Shown here one piece after another: positions 1 to 9,477 of a stretch of 64,000 bases of DNA (position 1 is the first letter of the stretch; every line of letters begins with the position of its first letter). The DNA comes from JAXIPB01 sp045403155. GTDB lineage: Bacteria; Actinomycetota; Actinomycetes; Mycobacteriales; Micromonosporaceae. A program made the translations under genes and the position numbers. The stretch covers positions 8,259 to 72,258 of the forward strand of contig JAXIPB010000013.1 of assembly GCA_045403155.1 (NCBI GenBank), given 5' to 3'. Below the pieces are notes generated by a model that saw nothing but the letters and a program-made list of their open reading frames with translations, made no database searches and was not told where the DNA came from.

Positions 1-825
1 GAGCTGCCGCTCGAGGATGGCCCACCGAGAGTGCCAGGCGCCACCGAGGTCGCGGTGGTGCGTCACCAGGGTGTGCTGGTCGGCGCGCTGGCCGTGACAC
101 TCGCCTCTGGACACGCGCTGAGCGCGGTCGAAGAACGGTTGCTCACGGACCTGGCGGCGCAGGTCGGCGTCGCGTTGGACAACATGCGACTCGTCGAGGA
201 GTTGAAGACCTCACGAATGCGCATCGTGGCGGCCCAGGACGAGGAGCGGCGGCGGATCGAACGCGACATCCACGACGGCGTCCAACAACGCCTTGTCTCC
301 CTGACCCTTGCGTTACGAATGACAGCCGGTCAGCTGAGATCCAGTCCGCACGACGAGGCGGCCGGCGCGGTTGACGACGCCGCAGAGGAGGCGCGGGCAA
401 CGCTCGACGAGCTGCGGAGGCTGGCCCGGGGCATCCATCCGGCCATCGTCAGCGAGGGCGGGCTTTTCGCCGCTCTCGAGTCGCTGGCGCAGCGTTCCTC
501 CGTACCGACGGACGTGATCGGTATGCCGATAGAGCGGCTGCCGGCGCCAGTCGAGGTCACCGTCTACTATGTCGTCGCCGAGGCCTTGGCCAACGTCGCG
601 AAGCACGCCAACGCCACAGCGGTGAAGATCAAGGTCGATCGGTACAACGGGTGCGTCCAGGTCGTCGTGGCCGACAATGGCGTCGGCGGCGCCGCGCCCG
701 GAAGCGGATCGGGACTGACGGGTCTGGCCGACCGGGTAACGGCTTTGGACGGCGCATTCGAGGTGGACAGCCCGCCCGGACGGGGTACGAGGCTGCGAGC
801 GGGGATCCCATGCGCGTCGTCATAG
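1..825 (+). CDS. Sensor histidine kinase, NarL-type (5' truncated by window edge)
   Basis: The reading frame is open from the first base, so the N-terminus lies outside the window. The visible part begins in what looks like the end of a GAF sensor domain. It is followed by a HisKA_3 dimerisation helix with the phospho-acceptor motif DIHDGVQQR (His about residue 91 of the visible part) and a HATPase_c domain with an N box near residue 195, DNGVGG near 225 and a GSGL lid. No membrane segment is visible here. It should autophosphorylate on His and pass phosphate to the response regulator whose start lies inside its 3' end (16-bp overlap). That overlap implies translational coupling. The signal sensed is unknown. 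Confidence 0.93.
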   Translation, partial: ELPLEDGPPRVPGATEVAVVRHQGVLVGALAVTLASGHALSAVEERLLTDLAAQVGVALDNMRLVEELKTSRMRIVAAQDEERRRIERDIHDGVQQRLVSLTLALRMTAGQLRSSPHDEAAGAVDDAAEEARATLDELRRLARGIHPAIVSEGGLFAALESLAQRSSVPTDVIGMPIERLPAPVEVTVYYVVAEALANVAKHANATAVKIKVDRYNGCVQVVVADNGVGGAAPGSGSGLTGLADRVTALDGAFEVDSPPGRGTRLRAGIPCASS

Positions 826-1496
826 CGGACGACTCGATTCTGTTCCGCGAAGGTCTGGTCGGCCTGCTACGAGCCAGAGGTGTGGAGATCGTCGCCCAGG
901 TCGGCGACTCCGTCCAACTCGCCGAGGCCGTACGTACCCTGCGCCACCACCCTGCGATCGTGGACATCCGGATGCCACCCAGCAACACCAACGAGGGCCT
1001 GCTCGCCGCGCTGGAGATTCGCCGCCACCACCGGGAAATCAGCGTGCTCGTGCTCTCGCACCACGTCGAGTCCACCCAGGCGGCCCGACTGCTGACGGAC
1101 AACCCGCGTGGGGTCGGCTACCTCCTTAAGGACCGTGTCACCGACCTGGACGAGTTCATTGACGCGCTCAAGCGGGTCGCTGCCGGAGGATCCGTCATTG
1201 ACCCAGACGTTATCGCCGGTCTGCTGAGCCGCCAACGCGCCAACGACCCGTTGGCGCGCCTCACTCCCCGTGAGCGAGAAGTTCTCGCCCTGATGGCGGA
1301 GGGCCGCTCGAATCCCGCCATTGGCGGGATGTTGTTCCTCACCCCGAAGACGGTCGAGACTCATGTCGCCCGCATCTTCACCAAGCTGGGATTGCCTCCC
1401 GCCACCAGCGACCACCGGCGCGTGCTCGCGGTCATCACATACTTGCGCTCACTCGGCGGTTCTTCGACTGCTCAAGTTGACGAAGGTGGCAAGTAG
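810..1496 (+). CDS. LuxR/NarL-family response regulator
   Basis: A 228-residue two-domain regulator. The ATG at 810 is chosen because the receiver domain starts immediately with MRVVIADDS; upstream in-frame starts would only add residues encoded inside the kinase gene. The acidic pocket (D7, D8), phospho-acceptor D52 in VDIRMP and the conserved Lys in LLKD are visible. The C-terminal LuxR-type helix-turn-helix begins near residue 150 with LTPREREVL. It is the partner of the overlapping upstream kinase. Phosphorylation probably allows dimerisation and DNA binding. Targets are unknown; the divergent ABC exporter nearby is only a positional candidate. Confidence 0.95.
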   Translation: MRVVIADDSILFREGLVGLLRARGVEIVAQVGDSVQLAEAVRTLRHHPAIVDIRMPPSNTNEGLLAALEIRRHHREISVLVLSHHVESTQAARLLTDNPRGVGYLLKDRVTDLDEFIDALKRVAAGGSVIDPDVIAGLLSRQRANDPLARLTPREREVLALMAEGRSNPAIGGMLFLTPKTVETHVARIFTKLGLPPATSDHRRVLAVITYLRSLGGSSTAQVDEGGK

Positions 1497-1518
1497 CCGC
1501 CCGTTGACTGGCCCGATC

Positions 1519-1548
1519 CGAGGGTGCAGCCGCCCTACCCGACCCTCG
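1519..1548 (+). terminator. Possible terminator hairpin between convergent genes
   Basis: CGAGGGT at 1519-1525 pairs with ACCCTCG at 1542-1548 across a 16-nt loop. It sits between the response regulator and the converging ABC exporter gene. There is no T run, as is common in high-GC actinomycetes, so support is positional and structural only. Confidence 0.4.
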
Positions 1549-1650
1549 CGGCTTCAGCGGCGGATCGGCAGCGCGTCAGCGGCGCTTCAGTGGTCGGTTC
1601 GAGTCAGCTGTCGGTGGGTGTCGGAGCATGTTGCGCCTGACCGCGGCGCG

Positions 1651-3435
1651 TCATGCGGTCTGGTCGAGGAACTGCGTGGCGGCCAACTCGGCGTAGAGAT
1701 CGTCCCTGCAGACCAGCTCGGAGTGGGTGCCAATCGCCCGTACCGCCCCCGCGTCCATGACCACGATTCGGTCGGCCATCGTGACCGTCGAGAGTCGATG
1801 CGCGATGACCAGTACGGTCGTCTCGGCCGCTACGTCCGCGATGGTTGCGCGAAGCGCCGCCTCGTTGACCGCGTCGAGCTGGGATGTCGCCTCGTCGAGC
1901 AGGAGCAACCGCGGCCGACGGAGCAGCGCGCGGGCGATCGCGACTCGTTGGCGTTCGCCGCCGGAAAGTTTCGTGCCACGATGGCCGACCTGCGTCTCCA
2001 GCCCGTCGGGCAGGCTGGCGACAAGACCGTCGAGACGAGCGGTACGCAGAACCCGATGCAACTCCTCCACGGATGCATTCGGCGCGCCATACAGAAGGTT
2101 TTCGCGCAGTGAGCCGGACAGTACCGGTGCGTCCTGTTCGACGTACCCGATCGCGGCCCGCAGCCCGGCTAAAGGCCAGTCCAACACGTCCTTCCCATCA
2201 AGGAGGACGCGTCCGGAATCCGCGTCGTAGAAACGCTCGATGAGGGAGAACACCGTGGTCTTGCCGGCGCCGGATGGACCGACGAAGGCCGTCATTCCGC
2301 CGGACGGTACGGCGAAGCTGACTCCACGGTGGACATTGGGCAGCTCGGCGCGGTACCGGAAGCGGACGTCGTCGAAGGCAACCGTGGCCGGCACCGCTGG
2401 CTTCGTGGCCGTCGGCGTCCGGCGGTCACGGCGCTCGACCGGGAGCCGCTCCGCCTCAAGGATCCGGGCGACCGCCGCGGCCCCGACTGGGTACTGCGTG
2501 ACGGCCCGCACGAGCTGCCCAACCGGGGCCATCAAGTAGAAGACGTAGAGCAGGAAGGCGACGAGGGTGGCCACGTCGATCGCGCCGGTGGCCACGCGGA
2601 CGCCGCCGACGCTCAGCACCGCCACGAACGCGATCTGCGCCGCGACGCCCGCCATGTTGCCGGCCAGAGCGGACCACTTAGCCGCCCGCACGCTGGCCTG
2701 CCACGCCCCGACGGCCGCGTCCTCGACCCGTTCGCCTTCGCGCTCCTCGGCGCCCGACGCCTTGACCATCCGGACCGCGCCGAACATGCGCTCCAGGGCA
2801 GTGCCCATGGCGCCGACCGACTCCTGCGCTCGCTTGGCCGCGCTGTTGATCCTCGGCACGACAAGTCCGATGACCACCCCGGCCATGGCCAGCGCCGCCA
2901 GGGTCACGCCGAGCAGCACGATATCCATGATCGCCATGAGGACCACGGTCGCGACGAGCGTGAGCGCCCCGGTCACGCCGCCCACCAGCGACGACGTGGT
3001 CACCTCGCGCAGGAGCGTGGTGTCCGCGGTCACGCGGGACATGAGGTCGCCGGGCTCGCTCTGGTCGACGGCCGCGACCCGCAGTCTAAGTAGACGCCCA
3101 ACGAGGCCCCGCCGCGCGGTGAGCACTACGGACTCGGCGGTTCGTTGCAGAACGTAACTGCCGATCGCACCGATGGCGGCGTTGCCGAGCACCAGCGCGG
3201 TCATGACCACCAGCGGGCCGGCCACGGACGTGCCGGCGGACAAAGCCCCGATCAACTCCCGGGCGACCAGCGGGAGCGCCAGTCCGGTTGCGCCGGTGAC
3301 CAGGCTTAACAGGCCACCGGCGAGGAGCGCGATTCGGTGTGGGCGCAGGTACGCGAGGAGCACCCGCCACGCGGGCGTAGCGGGCGGAAAGATGGCGGCG
3401 GGGGCGAGCGCGCCATGCGGAAGGACCGTGTCCAC
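1651..3435 (-). CDS. ABC exporter, fused membrane and ATPase domains (MsbA/multidrug type)
   Basis: A half-transporter of 594 residues, the usual length for type I exporters. The first ~330 residues form a six-helix ABC_membrane domain. The nucleotide-binding domain follows, with Walker A GPSGAGKTT near 386, signature LSGGERQR near 490, Walker B LLLLDEAT near 508 and a switch His in the stretch AHRLS. It should act as a homodimer exporting a lipid, peptide or drug. The substrate cannot be told from sequence. The start is a GTG at 3435. It converges on the two-component pair and is divergent from the glyoxalase-fold gene. Confidence 0.93.
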   Translation of the reverse strand: MDTVLPHGALAPAAIFPPATPAWRVLLAYLRPHRIALLAGGLLSLVTGATGLALPLVARELIGALSAGTSVAGPLVVMTALVLGNAAIGAIGSYVLQRTAESVVLTARRGLVGRLLRLRVAAVDQSEPGDLMSRVTADTTLLREVTTSSLVGGVTGALTLVATVVLMAIMDIVLLGVTLAALAMAGVVIGLVVPRINSAAKRAQESVGAMGTALERMFGAVRMVKASGAEEREGERVEDAAVGAWQASVRAAKWSALAGNMAGVAAQIAFVAVLSVGGVRVATGAIDVATLVAFLLYVFYLMAPVGQLVRAVTQYPVGAAAVARILEAERLPVERRDRRTPTATKPAVPATVAFDDVRFRYRAELPNVHRGVSFAVPSGGMTAFVGPSGAGKTTVFSLIERFYDADSGRVLLDGKDVLDWPLAGLRAAIGYVEQDAPVLSGSLRENLLYGAPNASVEELHRVLRTARLDGLVASLPDGLETQVGHRGTKLSGGERQRVAIARALLRRPRLLLLDEATSQLDAVNEAALRATIADVAAETTVLVIAHRLSTVTMADRIVVMDAGAVRAIGTHSELVCRDDLYAELAATQFLDQTA

Positions 3436-3651
3436 GACCAGACCTTACGGCCCGATCACCGCCGCATGAAACGATCATCAGTCGGGTCTCAGGATCGGCG
3501 ATCTATAACGGCCACTGCGATTTGGCCGGCACGATACTGGTCTTTTGGGGCAAATTACGTGCGCCGGTTACCCTCGTGCGCTTCGCTTCGTCATAGCACT
3601 GAGTTCGTCTAGTACTGACAGTGTTCAACGCGAGTGAGGAGGGATCCAACC

Positions 3652-4038
3652 ATGGCTCTGCAGGTGACCGCCGTCATGATCGGTGTCAACGACCTGGCGG
3701 AATCGAAGAAGTTCTATGCGGACGGCCTCGGCTGCTCGATCGCCCAGGACTACCCAGGATTCGTGTCATTCAACTTGGGCGAAGGATCGTCATCGCTCGC
3801 CCTCTACGCACGGGAGGCCGCAGCCCAGGACGCGGGTGTCTCGTCCGAGGGATCCGGATTCCGGGGAGTTTCACTCCACTACATCGTCTCGTCGAGCGGG
3901 GCCGTCGACGAGGTCATGGCCAAAGCCGTGGCGGCCGGTGGTGACGAGGTGAAGAAAGCGGCAGCGACGAACTGGGGATACTTCGGATACTTCAGCGATC
4001 CGGATGGATACCTTTGGAAGGTCGCGTCCTCCTCATAG
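3652..4038 (+). CDS. Glyoxalase/VOC-superfamily protein
   Basis: A 128-residue single-unit VOC protein. The ATG at 3652 follows a strong GAGGAGGG ribosome-binding site with good spacing, so it is preferred over an upstream in-frame GTG. The fold pattern is clear: a first beta strand with DLAESKKFYADGLG, a middle FRGVSLHYIVSS, and a C-terminal FSDPDGYLWKVA. These are typical of bleomycin-resistance/dioxygenase-like proteins. The reaction cannot be assigned because VOC proteins include metalloenzymes and drug-binding proteins. It appears to be a single gene, divergent from the ABC exporter. Confidence 0.88.
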   Translation: MALQVTAVMIGVNDLAESKKFYADGLGCSIAQDYPGFVSFNLGEGSSSLALYAREAAAQDAGVSSEGSGFRGVSLHYIVSSSGAVDEVMAKAVAAGGDEVKKAAATNWGYFGYFSDPDGYLWKVASSS

Positions 4039-4201
4039 CTAGGTAACCAACGTCGTGCCATGATCCGCCAATGTGGACCCCGTGCCCTGTTGCGTGTCGT
4101 GGAATCACGTGAGAGGCTGCCCCTCGGCGTGGCTGCAGGCGTTCCCAAGCGAGCGACGATAGGGTGCAGCTGTCCGTCCCCTCACGGCAGGAGTCAGCGC
4201 T

Positions 4202-4297
4202 ATGGGTGTGTTCGACACCTTGTTCTTCCTTGTGGGCATTCCGATGTGCCTGGTCGCGTGCGCGGCCGCGCTCACCGCGCTGCGGCGCGCCGTCTGA
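4202..4297 (+). CDS. 31-residue single-helix membrane microprotein
   Basis: An ATG at 4202 is preceded by an AGGAG ribosome-binding site at an eight-base spacing. It opens a 31-codon frame ending in TGA at 4295-4297. The product is almost entirely one hydrophobic helix: short N-terminus MGVFD, a core rich in Leu, Phe, Val, Ala and Cys, and a basic RRAV end. It would sit in the membrane with Arg residues on the cytoplasmic side. It lies 37 bp before aminopeptidase N on the same strand, so it may be a leader or an independent small membrane protein. No family is recognised. Confidence 0.5.
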   Translation: MGVFDTLFFLVGIPMCLVACAAALTALRRAV

Positions 4298-4334
4298 CGC
4301 TGGCGTACCCGGCGGCTCGTGACAGACTCGCGGC

Positions 4335-6884
4335 ATGTCAGGTGCCCGCAACCTTCGCGAGACCGAGGCCACCGAGCGCGCACGTCTGCTCGACGTCACG
4401 TCGTACGACATCGTCTTGGATCTCGCCGACGCTGGCGGGGGAAACGGCGAGCGGACCTTCCGGTGTCGGACCGAGGCCCGGTTCTCCTGCGCAGAACGGG
4501 GTGCCTCGACGACCATCGAGGTGGCTGCCGACACGATCCATTCGGCGGCACTGAACGACGTCTCCGTCGACGCGTCCAGCTGGTCCGCCGAGGGTGGGCT
4601 GGCGCTGACGGGACTCGCCGCCGAGAACACGCTCATCGTCGACGCGGACTTCGCGTACTGCCCGACCGAACAGGGGCTTCACCGAGCGGTTGACCCCTCC
4701 GACGCCGAGGTCTACCTCTACACCCAGTTTGAGCCCGCTGACGCCCAGCGCGTCTTCGCGTGCTTCGATCAACCCGACCTCAAGGCGACCTTCACCTGGC
4801 ACGTCACCGCTCCAGCCGCGTGGCGCGTGGTGTCCAACATGCCGGTGGCGAGGGAGGAACCGGGCCCGACCGGATCCCGCACGGTCCACTTTGAACCATC
4901 GGTGCGGATGAGTACCTACGTCAACGCGCTGTGCGCCGGGCCCTTCCACGAGGTACGGCGGATGTACGACGGAATCGACCTCGGGCTGCTGTGCCGCGCC
5001 TCGCTAGCGCCGCACCTCGACGTCGACGTCCTGTTCGACGTCACCACCCGCGGCTTGGACTTTTTCCAGGCGAACTTCAGCGTGCCCTACCCGTTGTCGA
5101 AGTACGACCAGGTCTTCGTTCCCGAGTTCGCCGGCGCCATGGAGAACATGGGGTGCGTCACCTACGCCGACAACCAGTCTCTGTTCCGTGACACACCAAC
5201 CGAGGCGCAGCTCCAGTTCCGCTCGATGGTGATGCTCCACGAGATGGCACACATGTGGTTCGGCGATCTCGTCACGATGCGCTGGTGGGGTGACCTCTGG
5301 CTCAACGAATCGTTCGCCACGTGGGCCGCCGCGTGGGCTCTCTCCGACAACCGGCGGTTCGCCGACACGGCGTGGCCCTCGTTTCTGGTCGAGTGGAAGG
5401 CCGAGGGCTACGCGGCCGACCAGTTGAGCTCGACGCACCCCGTGAGCACCGAGATCGTCGACATCCACGCGATGGAGGTGAACACGGACCGGATCACGTA
5501 CGGGAAAGGCGCGGCCGTCCTCAAGCAGATCGTCGCATACGTCGGCATCGGACCATTCGTCGCGGGCCTGCGGACCTACTTCGAGCGCCACGCCTGGGGC
5601 AGCACCGAACTCGATGACCTGCTTGCCGCGCTGGAGGCCGCCTCGGGCAGGCCGGTACGGGCGTTCGCGGCCCAGTGGCTGCAGACGGCCCAGGTCAACA
5701 CGCTGCGCGCCGAGGTTGACATCGCTCCGGACGGTACATACGGCGCGGTCGCCATCCGGCAGGAGGCGCCGCGGACGCACCCGACGCTTCGCACCCACAG
5801 CATCGCGATCGGGCTCTTCGACCGGCGAGGCGAGAGTCTCGTTCGCCGCGACCGCGTCGCCGTCGAGGTGACCGGGGAGCGCACCGCGGTGCCAGAGCTG
5901 TCCGGTGTTCCCGCGGCCGATCTGCTGCTGCTGAACGACGACGACCTCACCTACGCGAAGGTGCGCTTCGACGAACGGTCAATCGACACCATCATGGAGA
6001 GCCTGGGCGATCTGACCGAGCCGCTCGGCCGCGCACTGTGCTGGGCGGCCCTGTGGGACATGGTGCGCGACGCCGAGATCGCAGCCCGCGACTACCTTCG
6101 GGTCGTCGCCACCGGGCTACCGCGCGAATCCGACCCGAGCCTGGTGAGGACCACGCTCGCCCACGCCGAGAGGGCGCTGAGCTATTTCGCCGACCCCGAT
6201 TGGGCGCCAACTGGATGGGATCGGCTGGCCCAGTTGGCCAGGGAAAACGCCGCAGCCCCGTCCGCCTCCCAGCGGACCTGGGCGATGGTCTATGCGTCCG
6301 CCGCCCGCGGAGACGCCGATCTGTCCACAGTAGCCGGTTGGCGCGCGGGCGTCGGCGTGCCCGATGGGCTCCAGGTCAAGTCCGATCTGCGATGGGAGCT
6401 GCTCCAATCGCTTGTGGCCGCCGGTGCGGCCGGCCCGGCCGATATCGACGCTGAGGCGGCGGCCGATCCGACCACCAGCGGCATGGTCGCAGCCGCATGC
6501 TGCCGCGCGCTCATCCCGTCCGCCGATGCCAAGGCCGCCGCGTGGGCGGCCATCATCAATCCCGCGACCCCGATGAACACGCGCCGGGCGATGATGGAGG
6601 GCTTTCAGCATCCCTCGCAGGTCACACTCACGGCACCGTACGCGGCGGCGTACCTCGACGCACTCCCCAGCATCCTTCAAACGTGGGAGTTCCTACCTGC
6701 ACAGATTCTCACGGCGATAGCCTTCCCAACGCACCAGGTAAACCGGGAGACCCTCGACCAAGTCGACCGGTGGCTGGCCGACTCCGATCCCTCGCAAGCG
6801 CTTCGTCGGCTCGTCTCAGACCGCCGGGACGACACGCTGCGGGCGATACACGCTCGTGCCCGCGACGCCGCTTCACGGCGATGA
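4335..6884 (+). CDS. pepN: Aminopeptidase N (M1 zinc metallopeptidase)
   Basis: An 849-residue M1 aminopeptidase of normal length for actinobacterial PepN. The exopeptidase motif GAMENMG lies near residue 266. The zinc site is HEMAH near 302-306, with the third ligand Glu in NESFA about 19 residues later. The C-terminal ~350 residues form the helical ERAP1-like domain. There is no signal peptide, so it acts in the cytosol, removing N-terminal residues from peptides. The start at 4335 (MSGARNLRETEA) fits the family. The gene ends 16 bp before the converging XRE regulator gene. Confidence 0.96.
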   Translation: MSGARNLRETEATERARLLDVTSYDIVLDLADAGGGNGERTFRCRTEARFSCAERGASTTIEVAADTIHSAALNDVSVDASSWSAEGGLALTGLAAENTLIVDADFAYCPTEQGLHRAVDPSDAEVYLYTQFEPADAQRVFACFDQPDLKATFTWHVTAPAAWRVVSNMPVAREEPGPTGSRTVHFEPSVRMSTYVNALCAGPFHEVRRMYDGIDLGLLCRASLAPHLDVDVLFDVTTRGLDFFQANFSVPYPLSKYDQVFVPEFAGAMENMGCVTYADNQSLFRDTPTEAQLQFRSMVMLHEMAHMWFGDLVTMRWWGDLWLNESFATWAAAWALSDNRRFADTAWPSFLVEWKAEGYAADQLSSTHPVSTEIVDIHAMEVNTDRITYGKGAAVLKQIVAYVGIGPFVAGLRTYFERHAWGSTELDDLLAALEAASGRPVRAFAAQWLQTAQVNTLRAEVDIAPDGTYGAVAIRQEAPRTHPTLRTHSIAIGLFDRRGESLVRRDRVAVEVTGERTAVPELSGVPAADLLLLNDDDLTYAKVRFDERSIDTIMESLGDLTEPLGRALCWAALWDMVRDAEIAARDYLRVVATGLPRESDPSLVRTTLAHAERALSYFADPDWAPTGWDRLAQLARENAAAPSASQRTWAMVYASAARGDADLSTVAGWRAGVGVPDGLQVKSDLRWELLQSLVAAGAAGPADIDAEAAADPTTSGMVAAACCRALIPSADAKAAAWAAIINPATPMNTRRAMMEGFQHPSQVTLTAPYAAAYLDALPSILQTWEFLPAQILTAIAFPTHQVNRETLDQVDRWLADSDPSQALRRLVSDRRDDTLRAIHARARDAASRR

Positions 6885-6900
6885 CGACCTTTCCGACCAA

Positions 6901-7125
6901 CTACTCCCCGGCGTCGGGATACTGAAAGACGTCATCGAGAGAAACTTTGAACACCCGAGCGATCTGAAAGGCCATTTCGAGGGACGGGGAGTAGCGCCCC
7001 TGCTCGATCGCGATGATGGTTTGCCGAGTCACTCCGACCCGACTAGCGAGCTCCGCTTGCGTCATTTCGCCGTTCGCGAACCGCAGGATTCGGATCGAAT
7101 TAGTGACGCTGGTGGGCTTGCCCAC
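6901..7125 (-). CDS. Small XRE/Cro-type transcriptional regulator
   Basis: A 74-residue protein that is nearly all helix-turn-helix: TQAELASRVGVTRQTI with the recognition helix, then IEQGRYSPSLEMAFQIA and FKVSLDDVF. This is the YozG/Xre-like single-domain type. The GTG start at 7125 has a GAGGG element upstream and lies 2 bp beyond the stop of the membrane-protein gene, so the two are co-transcribed. Such pairs usually consist of a small repressor and a multi-pass membrane protein of unknown function. It probably regulates its own operon. Confidence 0.9.
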   Translation of the reverse strand: MGKPTSVTNSIRILRFANGEMTQAELASRVGVTRQTIIAIEQGRYSPSLEMAFQIARVFKVSLDDVFQYPDAGE

Positions 7126-7127
7126 GG

Positions 7128-7547
7128 CTACAGCCCTCGGCGGTACGCGACGAGCTTCACGGGCGAACTGACGAGCGAGGACACGACGAACACCGCGTAT
7201 ATCGCGTTGGCGATCCAGAAGTAGTCAACCTCCATCATCGCCAGGACCAGCGGCACCACCATGCCGGCGCCGAGGACGATCCCGCCGACATACTCGCCGA
7301 AGCGGTTGATGTCCCTGTCCCGCACATCGGTCTTGTCGGCCTCACTGGGCTTGGCGATTGCGACCGCGATGCGTCCGACGATCGACAATACAATGGCGAT
7401 GCCGATGGTCCAGAGCATCGTCGACACGTAGGGCACCTCGGTCAGGGGCTCGCCGTCCGCCCGCCCGAGGATGATGGCGAGGTACGCCGCGTAGGTACCG
7501 ACACTGACCACGAGGTAGACCCACGTGCCCTTCTCCTCGAACGACAT
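7128..7547 (-). CDS. Four-helix membrane protein paired with the XRE regulator
   Basis: A 139-residue protein with four predicted membrane helices: after MSFEEKGTWVYLVVSVG, around WTIGIAIVLSIVG, around YVGGIVLGAGMVVPLVLAMM, and around FWIANAIYAVFVVSSLV. A short charged loop (EADKTDVRDRD) separates helices 2 and 3. The ATG at 7547 is chosen because a GGGGAG site precedes it by five bases; a GTG two codons upstream is less likely. It is the first gene of a two-gene operon with the XRE regulator. The function is unknown; similar proteins commonly travel with such regulators. Confidence 0.82.
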   Translation of the reverse strand: MSFEEKGTWVYLVVSVGTYAAYLAIILGRADGEPLTEVPYVSTMLWTIGIAIVLSIVGRIAVAIAKPSEADKTDVRDRDINRFGEYVGGIVLGAGMVVPLVLAMMEVDYFWIANAIYAVFVVSSLVSSPVKLVAYRRGL

Positions 7548-7645
7548 ACCCACTCCCCTGACTGGCCGTTAGCGACATCGGCCAATGTACAGGAGAGCAG
7601 ACACAATGTCAAGTATCTTTGACGTCCGTTCCCGCGGAGTCGCGT

Positions 7646-9437
7646 TTAGAGCAACTCGTGGAGAGCGGGGTTGTCGATGTCCGCGCCGAGCAGTCGAGCG
7701 GACGCGAGCGCGGACTGGTCGCCCAGGCGGGACCGGTGCAGGTGGCTACGCACCACAAACTCGCGCATGTCACAGCGCGCGGCCAGCGACGCCAGGGTCC
7801 CGACGAACGCACGAGCCCGATCCTCGTCGTGGTGATCCAAGGCCGTGGTGACCGTGGCGTCCAGGGCGTATGCGTGGACCCACTGGTAGCGGTCGGATAC
7901 GCGGATGCACCGGGACACCGCCTCGCCAAGCCATTCCGTGGCGGCGATTCGATCGCCCCGACCGGCGTGGAGCAGGCCGAGACCACGGGCGGCCATGCCC
8001 TCCCAGCACGGATCATCAAGCTGGCAGGCCAGCCCCCAGGCCTGCGCCAGTCCATCGGCCGCACCGTCGAGGTCGCCGGACCTCAGGTCGAGCTCCGCCC
8101 GAAGCGCCTGTGGCCAAGGCAGGAACGCGATCCAACGCTGCTGATGCACCAGGTCCAGCGAGCGCGCCAACGCGGCGGCGGACTGGCTGCGTTCGCCGCG
8201 CAACAGGTGGGCCCGGGCCAGGATCGACAACGACCACGCCTGCTGCCGATGATCGGCGCAGCGATCGGCGTGCCCGACGGACTCGTCGAGGTATGTGAAT
8301 GCCGCGGGATAGTCGCCGATGTCCGAGGCGTTCATGCCCCGTACGCCGAGTATCGCGGCGAGCTGCTCGTCGGTCTCGGCCATTGACTGGGCCTTGCCCA
8401 ACCAGGAGTCGGCGGTCTTGCGCCGACCCGCCTGCACCTCGACGAACCCCAACTCCCGATGGGCGGTCACCGCCGTGGCGCGGTCGCCAGCCCGCGTAGC
8501 CAGCTGGATCGCCTCGTGGAGCGCCACCGCGCCCTCCTCGTCCCGACCCCGGGCGGCGTGGACCAGCGCACCGCCGAGGGCGGCCAGCGCGCGGGCCTGC
8601 AGCGTGGCATCCCGGCAGCGCTCCGCCTCGACCACGGCCCGGCGCAGACTCTGTAGACCGGCGTCTACCGCGCCGGCCACGATGGCGGCGCGGCCGGCTT
8701 CGAGCTGACTCTCGGCGGCCGCGCGGCCGCCGACGGGGCGAGCCGTCAGCGACGCCGAGCCCGCGGGCCGCGGCCTCCCGTAACGCCGCGGAGGCTTCGA
8801 CGCCGAGCTCCCGTCGCATGATGTCCTCGCAGATCGCGACCTGCTTCAGCGCCGCGGCTCTATCGCCATTGGCGGCGAGGCACCGGACCAACAGCTCGTG
8901 ATTGCCTTCCTCGAGCGGGTTGCGAGCCACTGCCCGCGAGGCGAGTGCAATTGCCGCGTCGGCCCGCCCGGTCGCCAGTAAGGTGACCGCGGCCTGACGC
9001 AGCCGCGCCTCGATCGCGGCCGAGACGCGGTGTCGTGCCACCACCAGCCAGGACTCGAACTCCAGGCAGGAGGCCAAATGAACGCCCTCGAGCAGCTCGC
9101 CACCGCCATCCGGGAATAGACCGTCGTCGGCGATCTCGCCGGTCAGCACGTCGACATCGACGACCGTGTCGTCGCCGAGCGTCGCGGAGACCGGGTCACC
9201 GCTGAACGCGTGCGGCGCGCCGAGGGCCCGCCGCAGCTCGGCGAGCGACCAGCGCAACGCGCCCAGGGGATCGTTGGCGTCGGCGAAGAGCAGTTCGGCC
9301 AGGTGCCGTCGGCTGGACGGCCGCTCCGCCAGGAGCACGTAGCTGAGGAGAGCCCACGCCTTTCGCCCCCGCGGTGGCTGGACCGGCCGGCCATCGCGCT
9401 CGATGGCCGGCACTCCCAGCAGCCGAATGGTCAACAC
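7646..9437 (-). pseudogene. SARP/BTAD-TPR transcriptional regulator interrupted by a +1 frameshift
   Basis: One gene appears in two frames. From GTG 9437 (RBS GAGGAGG) it encodes a winged-helix DNA-binding domain (MLTIRLLGVPAIERDGRPV) and a bacterial transcriptional activation domain, up to about residue 230. The frame then degenerates into Arg/Gly/Pro-rich sequence. A second frame continues without a gap as a TPR-rich region of about 350 residues ending at 7646. The junction is a run of four G at 8735-8738 (plus strand); removing one G restores a continuous protein of roughly 597 residues. It lies 40 bp after the methyltransferase gene. Either the gene is inactivated, the run is a sequencing error, or slippage occurs. 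The intact product would be a SARP-type activator. Confidence 0.8.
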
Positions 9438-9477
9438 GGACTCACCTCCTCAACGGAAGCAGGCGGGCTGGCGTGCT

